Assembly (NCBI RefSeq): GCF_009662475.1
Contig: NZ_CP045571.1
Coordinates: 2,974,501 to 3,038,500 of the forward strand
Direction: 5' to 3'
From: Acidithiobacillus thiooxidans ATCC 19377
Lineage (GTDB): Bacteria > Pseudomonadota > Gammaproteobacteria > Acidithiobacillales > Acidithiobacillaceae
Length of the DNA: 64,000 bases
Below the pieces are notes generated by a model. It was not told where the DNA came from, did no database searches, and was given only the letters and a program-made list of their open reading frames with translations. Both the position numbers and the translations under genes were made by a program. Below, one piece after another: positions 38,192 through 47,158 of this stretch. Numbering within the stretch: the stretch's first letter is position 1; each line of letters starts with the position of its first letter.

Positions 38192-38530
38192 TTAGTCCGT
38201 ATGGTGCAATTCTTCCCGAACCACTTTGCGCACGGCATCCAGCAAGGATTCCCGCTCCATGGATTCCCGCAAGGTGCGGTTGATCAGCGTCTGATACCCA
38301 CGTTGCCCCGCTTTTTGGCGAAAGTAGTCGAGAATGTCCGGATCAATCAGCATATTAACCTGCTTTTTTCGTAAGCGGGCACGAAAGGCAGCTTGGCCTT
38401 TTCTGGTTTCTATGGGCTGACCGTCTTGCAGCCAGCGGCCTTCCGGGTGATCCAGTTCTTTACCGGTTAATTCCTCTGCGTCGTCTTCATCCAGCCAGAC
38501 GTTCGAGGTAGATTTTGATTTCACGCTCAT
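38192..38530 (-). CDS. brnA: BrnA antitoxin
   Basis: A 112-residue BrnA-family antitoxin. The C-terminal ribbon-helix-helix segment is visible in KKQVNMLIDPDILDYFRQKAGQRGYQTLINRTLRESM. The N-terminal acidic part (WLDEDDAEELTGKELDHPEGRW) would cover the toxin. It overlaps brnT by 44 bp, the usual brnTA order. It should autoregulate the operon. Confidence 0.88.
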   Translation of the reverse strand: MSVKSKSTSNVWLDEDDAEELTGKELDHPEGRWLQDGQPIETRKGQAAFRARLRKKQVNMLIDPDILDYFRQKAGQRGYQTLINRTLRESMERESLLDAVRKVVREELHHTD

Positions 38531-38762
38531 TACATTTCCTCATTGAAATAATCCGCCGGGTATCCCCACGTTGCGTGTACACCACTGCAACCATGCGATT
38601 TTTAAGGAATCCGATGCAAACGGTACGCGCTTCACCATAGTCCTTGCGCTTATCAGGAAACTCAAAGGTGACATCGGCAAACACTTCTACGCAATCTGCA
38701 AAGTCCAGTTCCCGATGAGCGAGGGTAGACCGCCTTTTTTCTTCATCCCAATCCAGATTCAT
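38487..38762 (-). CDS. brnT: BrnT ribonuclease toxin
   Basis: A 91-residue BrnT toxin: LDWDEEKRRSTLAHRELDFADCVEVF (the family's DWDxxK-N/H-x-K opening), VAVVYTQRGDTRRIISMRKCNEREIKIY (the RIISxRxxxxxE tail). BrnT is a RelE-fold RNase blocking translation. In relatives Lys, Arg, and Glu of these motifs are needed; Arg and Glu are present. The usual KHGV..EEA is replaced by AHRELDFADC, but the pattern is otherwise normal. Confidence 0.86.
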   Translation of the reverse strand: MNLDWDEEKRRSTLAHRELDFADCVEVFADVTFEFPDKRKDYGEARTVCIGFLKNRMVAVVYTQRGDTRRIISMRKCNEREIKIYLERLAG

Positions 38763-38800
38763 ATTGATTATTATGTTGATACCTTATTTCGTCAAGGTGA

Positions 38801-38944
38801 GGGGTTATTGGTTATGATAATGAGCGTGGCAAAGGCGACCATGTTCACTTTTCCGATGAGGAAACGGCTTACGCATTTATCAGTGTGGATCAATTGATTG
38901 AGGATTTTATTGCAGAGGTGGAACGATGGAAGCGCGAACACTGA
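38801..38944 (+). pseudogene. C-terminal remnant of a TumE-type toxin
   Basis: The frame reads GVIGYDNERGKGDHVHFSDE, then AYAFISVDQLIEDFIAEVERW, and stops at 38942-38944. This is the end of a TumE-like (DUF6516) toxin. An in-frame TGA sits right before it and the N-terminal half is missing. It overlaps the start of the TumA-like gene, as in intact tumEA pairs. Confidence 0.65.
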
Positions 38945-39281
38945 CCATTACCGTACAACCGGACTGGCAGGCTGCTCTACGCAGTGCGGGCAAGGCTGCT
39001 CAGTCTGAAACCTACCAGGGAGAAACCCTGAATTTTGAATCGGCGGATGTATTTCTTGGCCGACTAACGGCATTACGCTGGTCGTTACTACGCCAGATTA
39101 TGCGGTTAGGGGATGTCTCCATCCGCGAGCTGGCCCGGCAGATAGGTCGAGATGTGCGCCGCGTACATGATGATGTGGTGGTACTCACGGAGCTCGGATT
39201 GATTGAGCGTCAGCCAGTGGGGGCGTACTGTGTCCTTTTGTGGATATTCATGTGGATTTGCATTTTCGCAAGGCGGGTTAA
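38926..39281 (+). pseudogene. TumA-like HTH antitoxin with a frameshift
   Basis: The first ~95 codons give a helix-turn-helix antitoxin/regulator (LTITVQPDWQAALRSAGKAAQ, then RWSLLRQIMRLGDVSIRELARQIGRDVRRVHDDVVVLTELG). At the GGGGG run 39219-39223 the frame breaks. The other register continues GGVLCPFVDIHVDLHFRKAG to a TAA at 39279-39281, the normal family ending. As sequenced the frame instead runs on to 39381 with an unrelated tail that reads through the Lpp terminator. It is either a true mutation or a sequencing error. Confidence 0.7.
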
Positions 39282-39320
39282 TCAAGACCACACCAAACTT
39301 TCTATAGCCTCATGTAAGTA

Positions 39321-39360
39321 CAAAAAACCAAAGGCCCCGCCGGAAACCGGCGGGGCCTTT
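39321..39360 (-). terminator. Rho-independent terminator of the Lpp-like gene
   Basis: On the minus strand AAAGGCCCCGCCGG and its complement pair perfectly over 14 bp around TTT, followed by GGTTTTTTG. It is the strongest terminator of the window, lying 24 bp after the Lpp-like stop. Confidence 0.93.
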
Positions 39361-39383
39361 GCACATCCAGTACGACGATAAAA

Positions 39384-39689
39384 TTACTTCATCATCGCCT
39401 TTTTGAACATGCGCTCTACCTTCTCATTGGCTTCTTCAGCCTTCTGGTTGGCAGAATTGGCAGTGCTCATGGCCTGATCAGCCGTGCTCTGTGCGGCATT
39501 AGCCTTGCTCAAAGCGTCAGTTGCAGTGCTCTGTGCGGCATTAGCCTTGGCAAGAGCCTCGTTGGCGGTGGACTGCGCGGCATCAGCCTTGGCAGAAACC
39601 TTAGCGAGGTCAGAACTGGTAGCGCAACCGGCCAGGCCCAAGGGCAAAATCAGCGCAGTTACTTTCAAAGCTGTGGTAAACTTGCTCAT
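39384..39689 (-). CDS. Lpp-like alanine-zipper lipoprotein with 14-residue repeats
   Basis: A 101-residue lipoprotein: signal peptide MSKFTTALKVTALILPLGLAGC, lipobox LAGC with Cys22. Nearly perfect 14-residue repeats follow (KADAAQSTANEALA, KANAAQSTATDALS, KANAAQSTADQAMS), rich in Ala and with heptad spacing, forming a long coiled coil. The C-terminus ends KAMMK, reminiscent of the Lys by which Lpp is linked to peptidoglycan. The repeats are also visible in DNA (42-nt units). The strong terminator and GGAG site suggest high expression. Confidence 0.85.
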   Translation of the reverse strand: MSKFTTALKVTALILPLGLAGCATSSDLAKVSAKADAAQSTANEALAKANAAQSTATDALSKANAAQSTADQAMSTANSANQKAEEANEKVERMFKKAMMK

Positions 39690-39997
39690 AGCAGTCTCCT
39701 TTGTTGGGTTGGAAAACGAGCAGAGGGATCATAACTAAAAAAATAACTATACGCTAGTCTTAGCGTCACTATGGATACTAGTTTTTTGAATCCATCTTGC
39801 AAAAAAAGGCAGCGCAACACCACGCACAAGCCGGTACACAATCGCAACCAATTGTTTTTAATAAAATTAATTTATCTCCTTGATTTTTTCCACATTTTTT
39901 ATAAAATATCGTTCCTTTTCATGATTTGAGAACAATACCCGTCTGTGTTTCGACTGGAAACCGGCTCCAGAATGCCAGCTCAAAGTGGGAGAACCCT
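39690..39997. other. AT-rich intergenic region between divergent envelope genes
   Basis: These 308 bp hold no supported gene. The segment around 39850-39915 is very AT-rich and must contain promoters for the Lpp-like gene (leftward) and the 3D-domain gene (rightward). I see no obvious terminator, RNA or repeat. Confidence 0.5.
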
Positions 39998-40582
39998 ATG
40001 ATTAAAAGTCTGTCTGCAGGAATGGGCGTTGCCCTGATGGCTTTATTATTACCGAATGCGCTGGCACTTAATTCTTCCGGATTACCAGCCGGGATGCTCA
40101 CTCAACTCACTCCGAAAACAGCCATCGTCATGAACCCTTCTCAATCTGGTTCCCTGGAAAAAACCAGCGATCAAGATAGTAACACCCGCAATGAATCCAC
40201 TGCTGCACAAGGGGATAGCGCTCTCATCATCCACCATCAAGTTTTTTATTTGCGCCGGGTTACGGCATATAACGCTTTACCCAGCCAAACCAACAGCAAT
40301 CCTGGCATCTCAGCCTGCGGACCCACCCGGCCTGACCAGATCGCCCTGTCACCTGATCTTTTCTTTCGCAGCAATGGCAGCAATCGCTGTGGAGAAAAAA
40401 TCAACATCGTTCTCTCTTCGGGAAAAATCATTCATGGCATCGTATGGGACACCATGAATCCCCGTTACCACATGGCCGCAGATATTCTTATGGGCAGCGT
40501 CCAGCAAGCCATGGATTTTGGTGTTCGAAAAGCCCGCTTGCGTTTTGTGCATTCCAGCAAACCCGCTACCAGCGGCGTCTGA
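39998..40582 (+). CDS. Exported 3D-domain (double-psi barrel) protein
   Basis: A 194-residue protein with a signal peptide (MIKSLSAGMGVALMALLLPNALA) and a low-complexity linker. The C-terminal 3D/RlpA-like domain has VTAYNALPSQTNSNPGISACG, IALSPDLF, CGEKINIVLSSG, and DTMNPRYHMAADILMG with the two invariant aspartates (D of DTMN and D of ADI). The fold occurs in lytic transglycosylases such as MltA. It probably acts on peptidoglycan or is structural. I chose the ATG at 39998 after GGGAGAACC. It converges with pepP, 10 bp apart. Confidence 0.78.
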   Translation: MIKSLSAGMGVALMALLLPNALALNSSGLPAGMLTQLTPKTAIVMNPSQSGSLEKTSDQDSNTRNESTAAQGDSALIIHHQVFYLRRVTAYNALPSQTNSNPGISACGPTRPDQIALSPDLFFRSNGSNRCGEKINIVLSSGKIIHGIVWDTMNPRYHMAADILMGSVQQAMDFGVRKARLRFVHSSKPATSGV

Positions 40583-40592
40583 ACACTTCAGC

Positions 40593-41927
40593 TCAGGCCG
40601 GCCCCGCAGCCATCATGGCCTCAATGTCTGCCACCTTTTTAGGGACATTTTGCGAAAGAATCTCGGGATCTGCCGCTGTTACCACTACATCATCTTCAAT
40701 CCGGATTCCGATTCCCCGCCACCTTTCCGGTACCGCAAGATTCGCCGGAGCAAAGTACAGACCCGGCTCTACCGTCAACACCATTCCGGATTCCAGTTTC
40801 CGTGAGGTCTTGTCTTTATTGCGATAATGTCCCACATCGTGCACATCCAGGCCCAACCAGTGACCGGTACCATGCATATAAAAAGCTTTATACGCTCCCT
40901 GTTCAATCAGGGCATCACGACTGCCTGAGAGGATTTTCAGATCACGCAGGCCATCTACCAAAACCTTGACCGCCTCATCGTGATAATCAGAAACCGGCCT
41001 CCCGGCCTGCACCGCAGCAATTCCAGCCTCCTGAGCAGCCAGCACAATTTCGTAGATTTCCCGCTGGGCAGGACTATACACACCATTCACCGGGAAAGTA
41101 CGGGTGATATCCCCCGCATATCCGGCAACTTCTGCCCCGGCATCAATCAGAACCAGATCTCCGTCGCGTAATTCCGCATTATTTTCCGTGTAGTGAAGAA
41201 TACAGGCATTTTCACCGCCGCCGACAATACTGGGATAGGCCACGCTCGGTGAACCCAGGCGCCGAAAAACATGTTCAATTTCCGAACACAGGGCATATTC
41301 CATCATTCCCGGCTGACACTGGCGCATGGCATGACGATGTCCGGCACCACTGATGCCCACGGCGGCCCGCATGCACTCCAGCTCGGCAGGATCCTTAAAA
41401 AGGCGCATTTCATGAACCAGACCGCCGACATCCACTACTTCCTGCGGATAACGAATACCCTGACGAATCTTGCTTTTCGCCAGATTTCGCCAATGCATGA
41501 CTCTGGCGTCAAAATCACTGTTTTGCCCCATGGGATAAAACAGAAGCTCCCGGCCTTCCAGAAGCGCCGGTATTTGCTCATTCAAGTCATGAATGGAATA
41601 ACAGCGATCCACCTGGCATTGGGCCAGCGCCCCCTCCAGGCCCGCCCTGCGCCCATCCCAGGTTTCCCGAGCCGGATCACGAGGACGACAGAACAGAATT
41701 TGCTCCCCCTCAGAATGTCCAGGAATCAGGACGAGGACGGCCTCAGGCTCCTCAAATCCGGTGAGATATAAAAAGTCGCTGTCGCCGCGAAACGGATATT
41801 GCACATCACTATTACGCTGTTTGGGGACAGCCGTAGGAATAATGGCAACGGCAGAGTCATGCATTTTCTGCATCAGCTGACGGCGTCGGAATGGATAATC
41901 GGAAGTAGGTAAATCAAGTATGGGCAT
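40593..41927 (-). CDS. pepP: Xaa-Pro aminopeptidase (PepP)
   Basis: A 444-residue dimetallo aminopeptidase releasing N-terminal residues before proline. The pita-bread catalytic domain has LVLIDAGAEVAGYAGDITRTFPV (two metal-binding Asp), HGTGHWLGLDVHD (His), LTVEPGLYF (Glu) and RIEDDVVVT (Glu). The N-terminal domain starts RRQLMQKM and has FLYLTGFEEPEAVLVLIPG. Length is normal. The start at 41927 is the ATG following CCTCC complement (GGAGG) in the upstream spacer. Confidence 0.95.
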   Translation of the reverse strand: MPILDLPTSDYPFRRRQLMQKMHDSAVAIIPTAVPKQRNSDVQYPFRGDSDFLYLTGFEEPEAVLVLIPGHSEGEQILFCRPRDPARETWDGRRAGLEGALAQCQVDRCYSIHDLNEQIPALLEGRELLFYPMGQNSDFDARVMHWRNLAKSKIRQGIRYPQEVVDVGGLVHEMRLFKDPAELECMRAAVGISGAGHRHAMRQCQPGMMEYALCSEIEHVFRRLGSPSVAYPSIVGGGENACILHYTENNAELRDGDLVLIDAGAEVAGYAGDITRTFPVNGVYSPAQREIYEIVLAAQEAGIAAVQAGRPVSDYHDEAVKVLVDGLRDLKILSGSRDALIEQGAYKAFYMHGTGHWLGLDVHDVGHYRNKDKTSRKLESGMVLTVEPGLYFAPANLAVPERWRGIGIRIEDDVVVTAADPEILSQNVPKKVADIEAMMAAGPA

Positions 41928-41967
41928 AAGGCAGGCCTCCTATGCCCCTATTATCACACAAATAACC

Positions 41968-42004
41968 CTGAAAACGACAGTTGGCCTGAAGGCTTTGCAG
42001 CACC
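41968..42004. repeat. Solo degenerate end of the hairpin repeat
   Basis: CTGAAAACGACAGTTG, an 8-nt variable core and GCTTTGCAGC align without gaps to the outer 34 bp of the full elements (CTAAAAACGACAGTTG...GCTTTGCAGC). Only one end is present, between pepP and the DUF4168 gene. A shorter 13-nt match (CTGAAAACGACAG) lies at 44994-45006, next to copy B. Confidence 0.6.
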
Positions 42005-42014
42005 AATCTGGATT

Positions 42015-42374
42015 TTAGTGCATCGCCGCTTCAACCTGTTTGAGAAAGGCTGGGTCAGTCTGGGTTTGCTTGAGCATGCTGGAATATTGTTCAGCGCTCA
42101 GATGGTTGGTCGCCAGCACTTTGTCCAACTTTTCCACATAGGATTTTTTGACCGCGTCCTGCTTGGCTTTACTCACGCCTTTCTGACTGATTTCAGCATG
42201 AGCCTGCGCGTTCAGGGGTTTGATCTGCGCAACAGCATGGGCAAAATCCTTAATCTGGGCCGGGCTTGCGGCCATGGCATCACTGGCAAAAGCCACATTG
42301 CTGCCTAGTCCCAACCCGCCCAGCGCCAACACGACCAATCCGAATTTAAGGGAATGACTCGACGATTTCTGCAT
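42015..42374 (-). CDS. Exported DUF4168 protein
   Basis: A 119-residue protein with signal peptide (SLKFGLVVLALGGLGLGSNVAFA) and a DUF4168-like helical domain: IKDFAHAVAQIKPLNAQAHAEIS, then SYVEKLDKVLATNHLSAEQYSSMLKQTQTDPAFLKQV. Function unknown; it is periplasmic. I chose the ATG at 42374 because GAGAGGAGG lies just upstream. The open frame begins 20 codons earlier without support. Confidence 0.8.
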   Translation of the reverse strand: MQKSSSHSLKFGLVVLALGGLGLGSNVAFASDAMAASPAQIKDFAHAVAQIKPLNAQAHAEISQKGVSKAKQDAVKKSYVEKLDKVLATNHLSAEQYSSMLKQTQTDPAFLKQVEAAMH

Positions 42375-42513
42375 GGTGTTCCTCCTCTCGTAAAAGCAAA
42401 AATAAACCACATATATCAGTATATTACGTGACAAATTACTAACTACACAGTCGATACCCTAACGACTCCCAGGAGGTTTTGCAAGCCATGAAAGTGTATC
42501 TGGAAAAATCTTC

Positions 42514-43872
42514 CTAACATTCTGAAAAAGCATCATCCATAGCATCACCCAGGCGCAATGCCGGAGAGATTTTAAAAGTGCCGGGAGCCTGCAACTGATC
42601 TCCACGCGGAGTAATCGCGCCCTTAAAGCCCAGTTTGACCGCTTCGCGAATACGCCCCTGGGCATCGGCTACGGGTCGCACCTCTCCGGCCAGACCCAGT
42701 TCTCCAAACACCACCCGTCTTCCCGTCAAGGCCTTGTTACGAAAACTGCTCAACAAGGCCAAGGCCACAGCCAGATCGGCGGCGGGTTCATTGACCCGAA
42801 TCCCCCCGGCTATATTCACAAAAACGTCCTGATCAAAAAACATGCTGTCCCCATGCCGGTGCAAGATAGCCAACAGTAAAGACAAGCGATTGGGATCCAA
42901 GCCAATGGCGACGCGGCGGGGATTAGCCAATGGACTGGGGGTCACCAGTGCCTGCACCTCGACGAGCAGCGGGCGTGTACCCTCCTGGGTTGCCAGTACC
43001 ACACTGCCGGGCACCGGTTTTTCATGCTGGGAGAGAAACAACTGCGAGGGATTGGCCACTTCACTCAGTCCAGCTTCCTGCATCTGGAATACGCCCAACT
43101 CATTGGCTGCACCAAAACGATTTTTGATGGCGCGCACAATCCGGTAGGGGCTGCCAGCTTCGCCTTCAAAGTACAGCACCGTATCAACCATGTGTTCGAG
43201 AACACGCGGACCGGCAATTGCGCCTTCCTTGGTCACATGCCCAACCAGCCAGACGGTGGTTGTACTGGCCTTGGCAAAACGCACCAGACGGGCGGCACAT
43301 TCACGCACCTGGGCTACAGATCCGGGTGCCGACTGCAGGCTATCGGTATATAAGGTCTGTATGGAATCAATCAGCAACAAATCGGGTTTTTCAGCCTGCA
43401 GTAGTGCTTCGATGGCTTCCAGATGGTTTTCAGCCAAAACCCGCACCGGACTTTTCCCGAGGCTTAATCGCTGGGCGCGCATGGCCACCTGAGCTGCCGA
43501 TTCTTCACCCGTCACATAGAGCACTTTGCTACGCAGACTGAGATGATGGGCCGTCTGGAGAAGCAGGGTCGATTTACCGATTCCCGGCTCGCCTCCCAGC
43601 AAAATAGCCGCACCGGGGACTTGCCCACCTCCCAGTACCCGATCCAGCTCTGACAATCCGGTCGTTCTTCGGCCAGCATCTTCCAAAGGTACCGCATGGA
43701 GAAACTGGGGCGGGCTCGCATTGGCAAAAGCGGTCTGCGAGCGCGGACTGCTTTTTTCGACACGCTGTTCCACAAAGCTGTTCCAGGCCCCGCAATCCGG
43801 ACAGCGGCCCAGCCATTTGCTGCTGCTGCTGCCGCAATCCTGGCACACGAATACATTTTTATCGCGACTCAT
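42514..43872 (-). CDS. radA: DNA repair protein RadA (Sms)
   Basis: A 452-residue RecA-like branch-migration helicase. The N-terminal zinc finger has CQDCG and CPDCG (about 9-27). Walker A is [13 protein letters not shown], Walker B LLLIDSIQ, and the RadA-specific [13 protein letters not shown] is present. The C-terminal Lon-like domain includes [18 protein letters not shown] and a non-proteolytic Ser region. I chose ATG 43872, overlapping the alr stop by 4 bp; the frame opens 13 codons further up. Confidence 0.96.
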   Translation of the reverse strand: MSRDKNVFVCQDCGSSSSKWLGRCPDCGAWNSFVEQRVEKSSPRSQTAFANASPPQFLHAVPLEDAGRRTTGLSELDRVLGGGQVPGAAILLGGEPGIGKSTLLLQTAHHLSLRSKVLYVTGEESAAQVAMRAQRLSLGKSPVRVLAENHLEAIEALLQAEKPDLLLIDSIQTLYTDSLQSAPGSVAQVRECAARLVRFAKASTTTVWLVGHVTKEGAIAGPRVLEHMVDTVLYFEGEAGSPYRIVRAIKNRFGAANELGVFQMQEAGLSEVANPSQLFLSQHEKPVPGSVVLATQEGTRPLLVEVQALVTPSPLANPRRVAIGLDPNRLSLLLAILHRHGDSMFFDQDVFVNIAGGIRVNEPAADLAVALALLSSFRNKALTGRRVVFGELGLAGEVRPVADAQGRIREAVKLGFKGAITPRGDQLQAPGTFKISPALRLGDAMDDAFSEC

Positions 43873-44963
43873 GCCCGCAGACTCCTGGGTACGCGCATCT
43901 GGATGCGGCAACCCATTTCATAAGGGATGGTATCCAGCTGCTGAGCGAGAGACTCCAGAGTAGGTCCTTCGCCACCCATCAGCGTCACCTTGCTGCCGAT
44001 GTCTGCCTGAATATGGGTAATATCCACAAACAGCATATCCATACTGACCCGCGCCAGAGTACGGGTTTCCTGACCGGCCACCCTGATGGCAGCACCTGAT
44101 CCTAGCTGACGCGGATATCCATCGCCATAGCCTGCTGCGACAACCCCCACCCGACAGGCCTCTGCTGCCTGCCAGGTGGCGCCGTAACCCAGCCAGTCGC
44201 CCGCCTGAAGATGGCGCGTCGCGACAATTTCACTTTGCCAGGAAAGCACCGGTTGCAGGCCCAGATCCACACCATTTTTACCGGTGAAGGGCGATAATCC
44301 GTACATCATCAAACCCGGCCGTACCCAGTATTGATGGGTCGAAGGCAGACTCAGAACAGCCCCGGAGTTGGCCAGACTATGCTGGCCCAGCGTGCGACCT
44401 GAATATGCTTTGACCATGCGCTCAAATACCGCTATCTGTTGATCATTGAATGGATCTTGCGGGCAATCAGAACGCGCCAGATGGCTCATCAGGCCCAGCA
44501 CCTGCCAGTGCGGATAGGACTGCAGTTTTGCAAAAACCTCCCCCAATCGTTCCGGCGCAAAGCCCAGACGGTGCATGCCCGTATCCACCTTGATGAAGAT
44601 TTGCAGGGCACGATGCGGGATCTGGCTTTCGAGCCAGGCCAGTTGGCGATCTTCATGAATGACCAGCCAGTAAGCGCGTTCGGTGGCGAGCAGTACTTCT
44701 TCCGCTGTAAAAGGACCGCCCAACAGACAAATGGGCTTGTTCAATGCCAAAGCTTGCAGCGTTTCGGCTTCTTCCAGAGAGGCCACGGCAAAAGCATCCA
44801 CACCGGCTGCAGTCAGAACCGGAGCACAAACACGCACATCATGACCATAGGCATTGGCCTTGACCGCCGCCATGATTCTGGCCTGAGGCGCATGATTACG
44901 AGCCACCTGAAGATTATGGCGCAAGGCTGAAGAGGAAATTTCGGCGATGATGGGGCGGGTCAT
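43869..44963 (-). CDS. alr: Alanine racemase Alr
   Basis: A 364-residue PLP enzyme making D-alanine for peptidoglycan. The PLP-lysine motif is [11 protein letters not shown] (about 33-43). The catalytic Tyr of the C-terminal domain is in [16 protein letters not shown] region, and [15 protein letters not shown] closes the chain. I chose ATG 44963 ([10 protein letters not shown]); an ATG six codons up is possible. It overlaps radA. The dnaB-alr order is common in proteobacteria. Confidence 0.95.
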   Translation of the reverse strand: MTRPIIAEISSSALRHNLQVARNHAPQARIMAAVKANAYGHDVRVCAPVLTAAGVDAFAVASLEEAETLQALALNKPICLLGGPFTAEEVLLATERAYWLVIHEDRQLAWLESQIPHRALQIFIKVDTGMHRLGFAPERLGEVFAKLQSYPHWQVLGLMSHLARSDCPQDPFNDQQIAVFERMVKAYSGRTLGQHSLANSGAVLSLPSTHQYWVRPGLMMYGLSPFTGKNGVDLGLQPVLSWQSEIVATRHLQAGDWLGYGATWQAAEACRVGVVAAGYGDGYPRQLGSGAAIRVAGQETRTLARVSMDMLFVDITHIQADIGSKVTLMGGEGPTLESLAQQLDTIPYEMGCRIQMRVPRSLRA

Positions 44964-45045
44964 GGGGCTATGATAATCCAAGCGCCGTTAAATCTGAAAA
45001 CGACAGGCGGAGGGAAGCATTACAGCGGCTGTGATGTTCATGATT

Positions 45046-45249
45046 ATCCTAAAAACGGCAGTTGCCGTGGGTGCTTTTTTGCTCCGTTGTTCCTCACCTG
45101 TTGTTCTAGGGCTCATCCTGCTGTCAGGAGAGAACTCGCCCTGCGGGCTCAAACAGCTCTCCTGACGGGCGCAGGATTTCGCCAAGAACAACAACGGCTC
45201 AAAACAAAAGTCGCTGCAAAGCACCCACGGCAACTGCCGTTTTTAGGAT
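45046..45249. repeat. Hairpin repeat element, copy B (MITE-like)
   Basis: A 204-bp element with 32-bp perfect terminal inverted repeats (45046-45077 and 45218-45249), beginning ATCCTAAAAACGGCAGTTGC. Inside, CCGTTGTT/AACAACGG, GAGCCC-type and GTCAGGAGAG/CTCTCCTGAC arms let the whole unit fold into one hairpin. It is about 90 % identical to copy A. GATTA occurs on both sides (45042-45046 and 45247-45251), a possible target duplication. It lies between dnaB (stop 27 bp away) and alr. Confidence 0.85.
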
Positions 45250-45276
45250 TACGGCTGTGCACGCAACCGGAGAAAA

Positions 45277-46650
45277 TCAGTGACTATATTCGCCGCCCGT
45301 TGGCGCATAATTTTCGAAGCGGGTATATTCACCGAAAAAGCTCATCCGCACGGTTCCGATGGGTCCATTGCGCTGCTTGCCGATAATGACTTCGGCGATG
45401 CCTTTTACCTCTTCATTATCCTTGTTGTACACCTCGTCCCGATACAAAAACAGGATCAGATCGGCGTCCTGCTCGATGGCCCCGGACTCGCGCAAGTCCG
45501 ACATTTGTGGACGCTTTTCAGTGCGGTTTTCCAGACTGCGATTGAGCTGGGACAAGGCGATGACAGGAATGGACAACTCCTTGGCAAGGGCTTTCAATGA
45601 ACGGCTGATTTCGGAAATTTCGGCCACCCGGTTATCGCCTCTACCCGGAACCTGCATGAGCTGCAGATAATCGACCACAATCAAATCCAGGCCCTGCTCG
45701 CGCTTCAGACGGCGTGCCCGGGAGCGCAGGTCGGCAGGAGACAGGGCAGCAGAATCATCGGCAAAAAGCGGGGCGGTGCCCAATTCGCCAATGGCATGGG
45801 CCAGTCTTGGCCAATCGTCATTTCCCAAAGTGCCGTTACGCAGACGGTGCTGATCTACTCGCCCCCGCGACGACAAGGCCCGCAAAACAATTTCGTCTGT
45901 AGGCATTTCCATGCTGAACACCAGCACATTTTTGCCTTCAACGCAGGCGACGTGCTCGGCCACATTCATGGCAAAAGACGTTTTTCCCATACTGGGACGA
46001 CCTGCCACAATTACCAGTTGGCCCGGATGCAAACCCGAAGTTTTTTCATCCAGATCAGCAAAACCCGTAGCCAGACCGGTAACCCCTTTTTTGTCACGGG
46101 CGACCGCCTCAATACGATCAATTACGGCGGGCAAGGCTTCTTTCAGCTGCACAAAACCTTTACCTGCCCGCTGTTGCCCTTCTGCCAGTTGGAAAACCCG
46201 ACTTTCGGCTTCATCCAGAAGCATACGCGCTTCGCGCCCATCAGGCCGGTAAGCCAACTCGGCAATTTCCCGGCCGACACGAATCAATTGGCGCAGGGTG
46301 GCCCGCTCACGCACAATGCGGGCATAAGCCAGCACATTGGCCGCAGAGGGCGTTTCATTGGCCAGCAAGAGCAAATACTGTACACCGCCGGCATCAGCGA
46401 GATGCTCATGATCCTGCAAGGTTTCTGACACCGTGACCGCATCCACGACGCGACCGGCATTGAGCATGTTACTGATCGTCTGAAATATCAGGCGATGCCG
46501 ACGCTCATAAAAATCTTCTGCGGCGACCGCTTCCATGACCTGATCCGCAGATTCCGGGTCAATCAGTAACGCACCGATCACCGATTGTTCGGCCTCAATG
46601 GAATGCGGCGGAGCTTTCACCCCGCCGCCGTAGTCATCCTCTTCGTACAA
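45277..46650 (-). CDS. dnaB: Replicative DNA helicase DnaB
   Basis: A 457-residue hexameric helicase for chromosome replication. The N-terminal helical domain begins PPHSIEAEQSVIGALLIDPES. Walker A is VAGRPSMGKTSFAMN, Walker B LDLIVVDYLQLM, and the arginine-finger/loop segment SQLNRSLENRTEKRPQMSDLRESGAIEQDAD is intact. No intein is present. It ends the rpsF-rpsR-DUF2232-rplI-dnaB operon. Confidence 0.98.
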   Translation of the reverse strand: MYEEDDYGGGVKAPPHSIEAEQSVIGALLIDPESADQVMEAVAAEDFYERRHRLIFQTISNMLNAGRVVDAVTVSETLQDHEHLADAGGVQYLLLLANETPSAANVLAYARIVRERATLRQLIRVGREIAELAYRPDGREARMLLDEAESRVFQLAEGQQRAGKGFVQLKEALPAVIDRIEAVARDKKGVTGLATGFADLDEKTSGLHPGQLVIVAGRPSMGKTSFAMNVAEHVACVEGKNVLVFSMEMPTDEIVLRALSSRGRVDQHRLRNGTLGNDDWPRLAHAIGELGTAPLFADDSAALSPADLRSRARRLKREQGLDLIVVDYLQLMQVPGRGDNRVAEISEISRSLKALAKELSIPVIALSQLNRSLENRTEKRPQMSDLRESGAIEQDADLILFLYRDEVYNKDNEEVKGIAEVIIGKQRNGPIGTVRMSFFGEYTRFENYAPTGGEYSH

Positions 46651-46675
46651 GGTCGCGTCTCAGCGTGCCCGGTAA

Positions 46676-47122
46676 TCAGGCCCGCTCGACAAAAACCATG
46701 ACATCCAGCTCGACTTCAGGGTGCAGATGGATACGGGCGGGGAATTCACCAATCCGCTTGATGGGACCATCTACCAGACGAATTTCGGTATGCGCCACTT
46801 CATGACCCTGTGACTTGAGAGCAGCACTGATATCGTGCAAACCCACAGAACCGAACAGACGACCGTCTTCACCCGCCTGCAGGGCAATTTTCACGACGGC
46901 ATCAGCCAGAGCGGCTGCACGCTGCTGGGCGGCCTGCAGGCGTTCCATTTCAACCTGCTCCAAAGCCGCCTTGCGCTCGGCAAATTCTTCCAGATTCCGT
47001 TGATTGGCCACTACTGCCTTGCCCTGGGGCACCAAAAAGTTACGGCCATAACCGGGTTTGACTTCGACAACATCACCCAGGCGACCCAGTTTGTTAATAC
47101 GTTCCAGCAAAATCACTTTCAT
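46676..47122 (-). CDS. rplI: 50S ribosomal protein L9
   Basis: A 148-residue bL9. The N-terminal domain starts MKVILLERINKLGRLGDVVEVKPGYGRNFLVPQGKAV, followed by the long connecting helix (EEFAERKAALEQVEMERLQAA) and the C-terminal RNA-binding domain. I chose ATG 47122; two codons upstream is another ATG (MNMKV). It lies 25 bp before dnaB. Confidence 0.97.
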   Translation of the reverse strand: MKVILLERINKLGRLGDVVEVKPGYGRNFLVPQGKAVVANQRNLEEFAERKAALEQVEMERLQAAQQRAAALADAVVKIALQAGEDGRLFGSVGLHDISAALKSQGHEVAHTEIRLVDGPIKRIGEFPARIHLHPEVELDVMVFVERA

Positions 47123-47158
47123 GTTCAATTCCTCCCAAAAATCCTTGCAAAACGTTCC

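Noticed and set aside
35446-39400. Direct repeat of the tRNA-His 3' end at the right side of the TA islet
   Set aside because: No convincing copy visible; islet boundaries on the right are therefore unproven.
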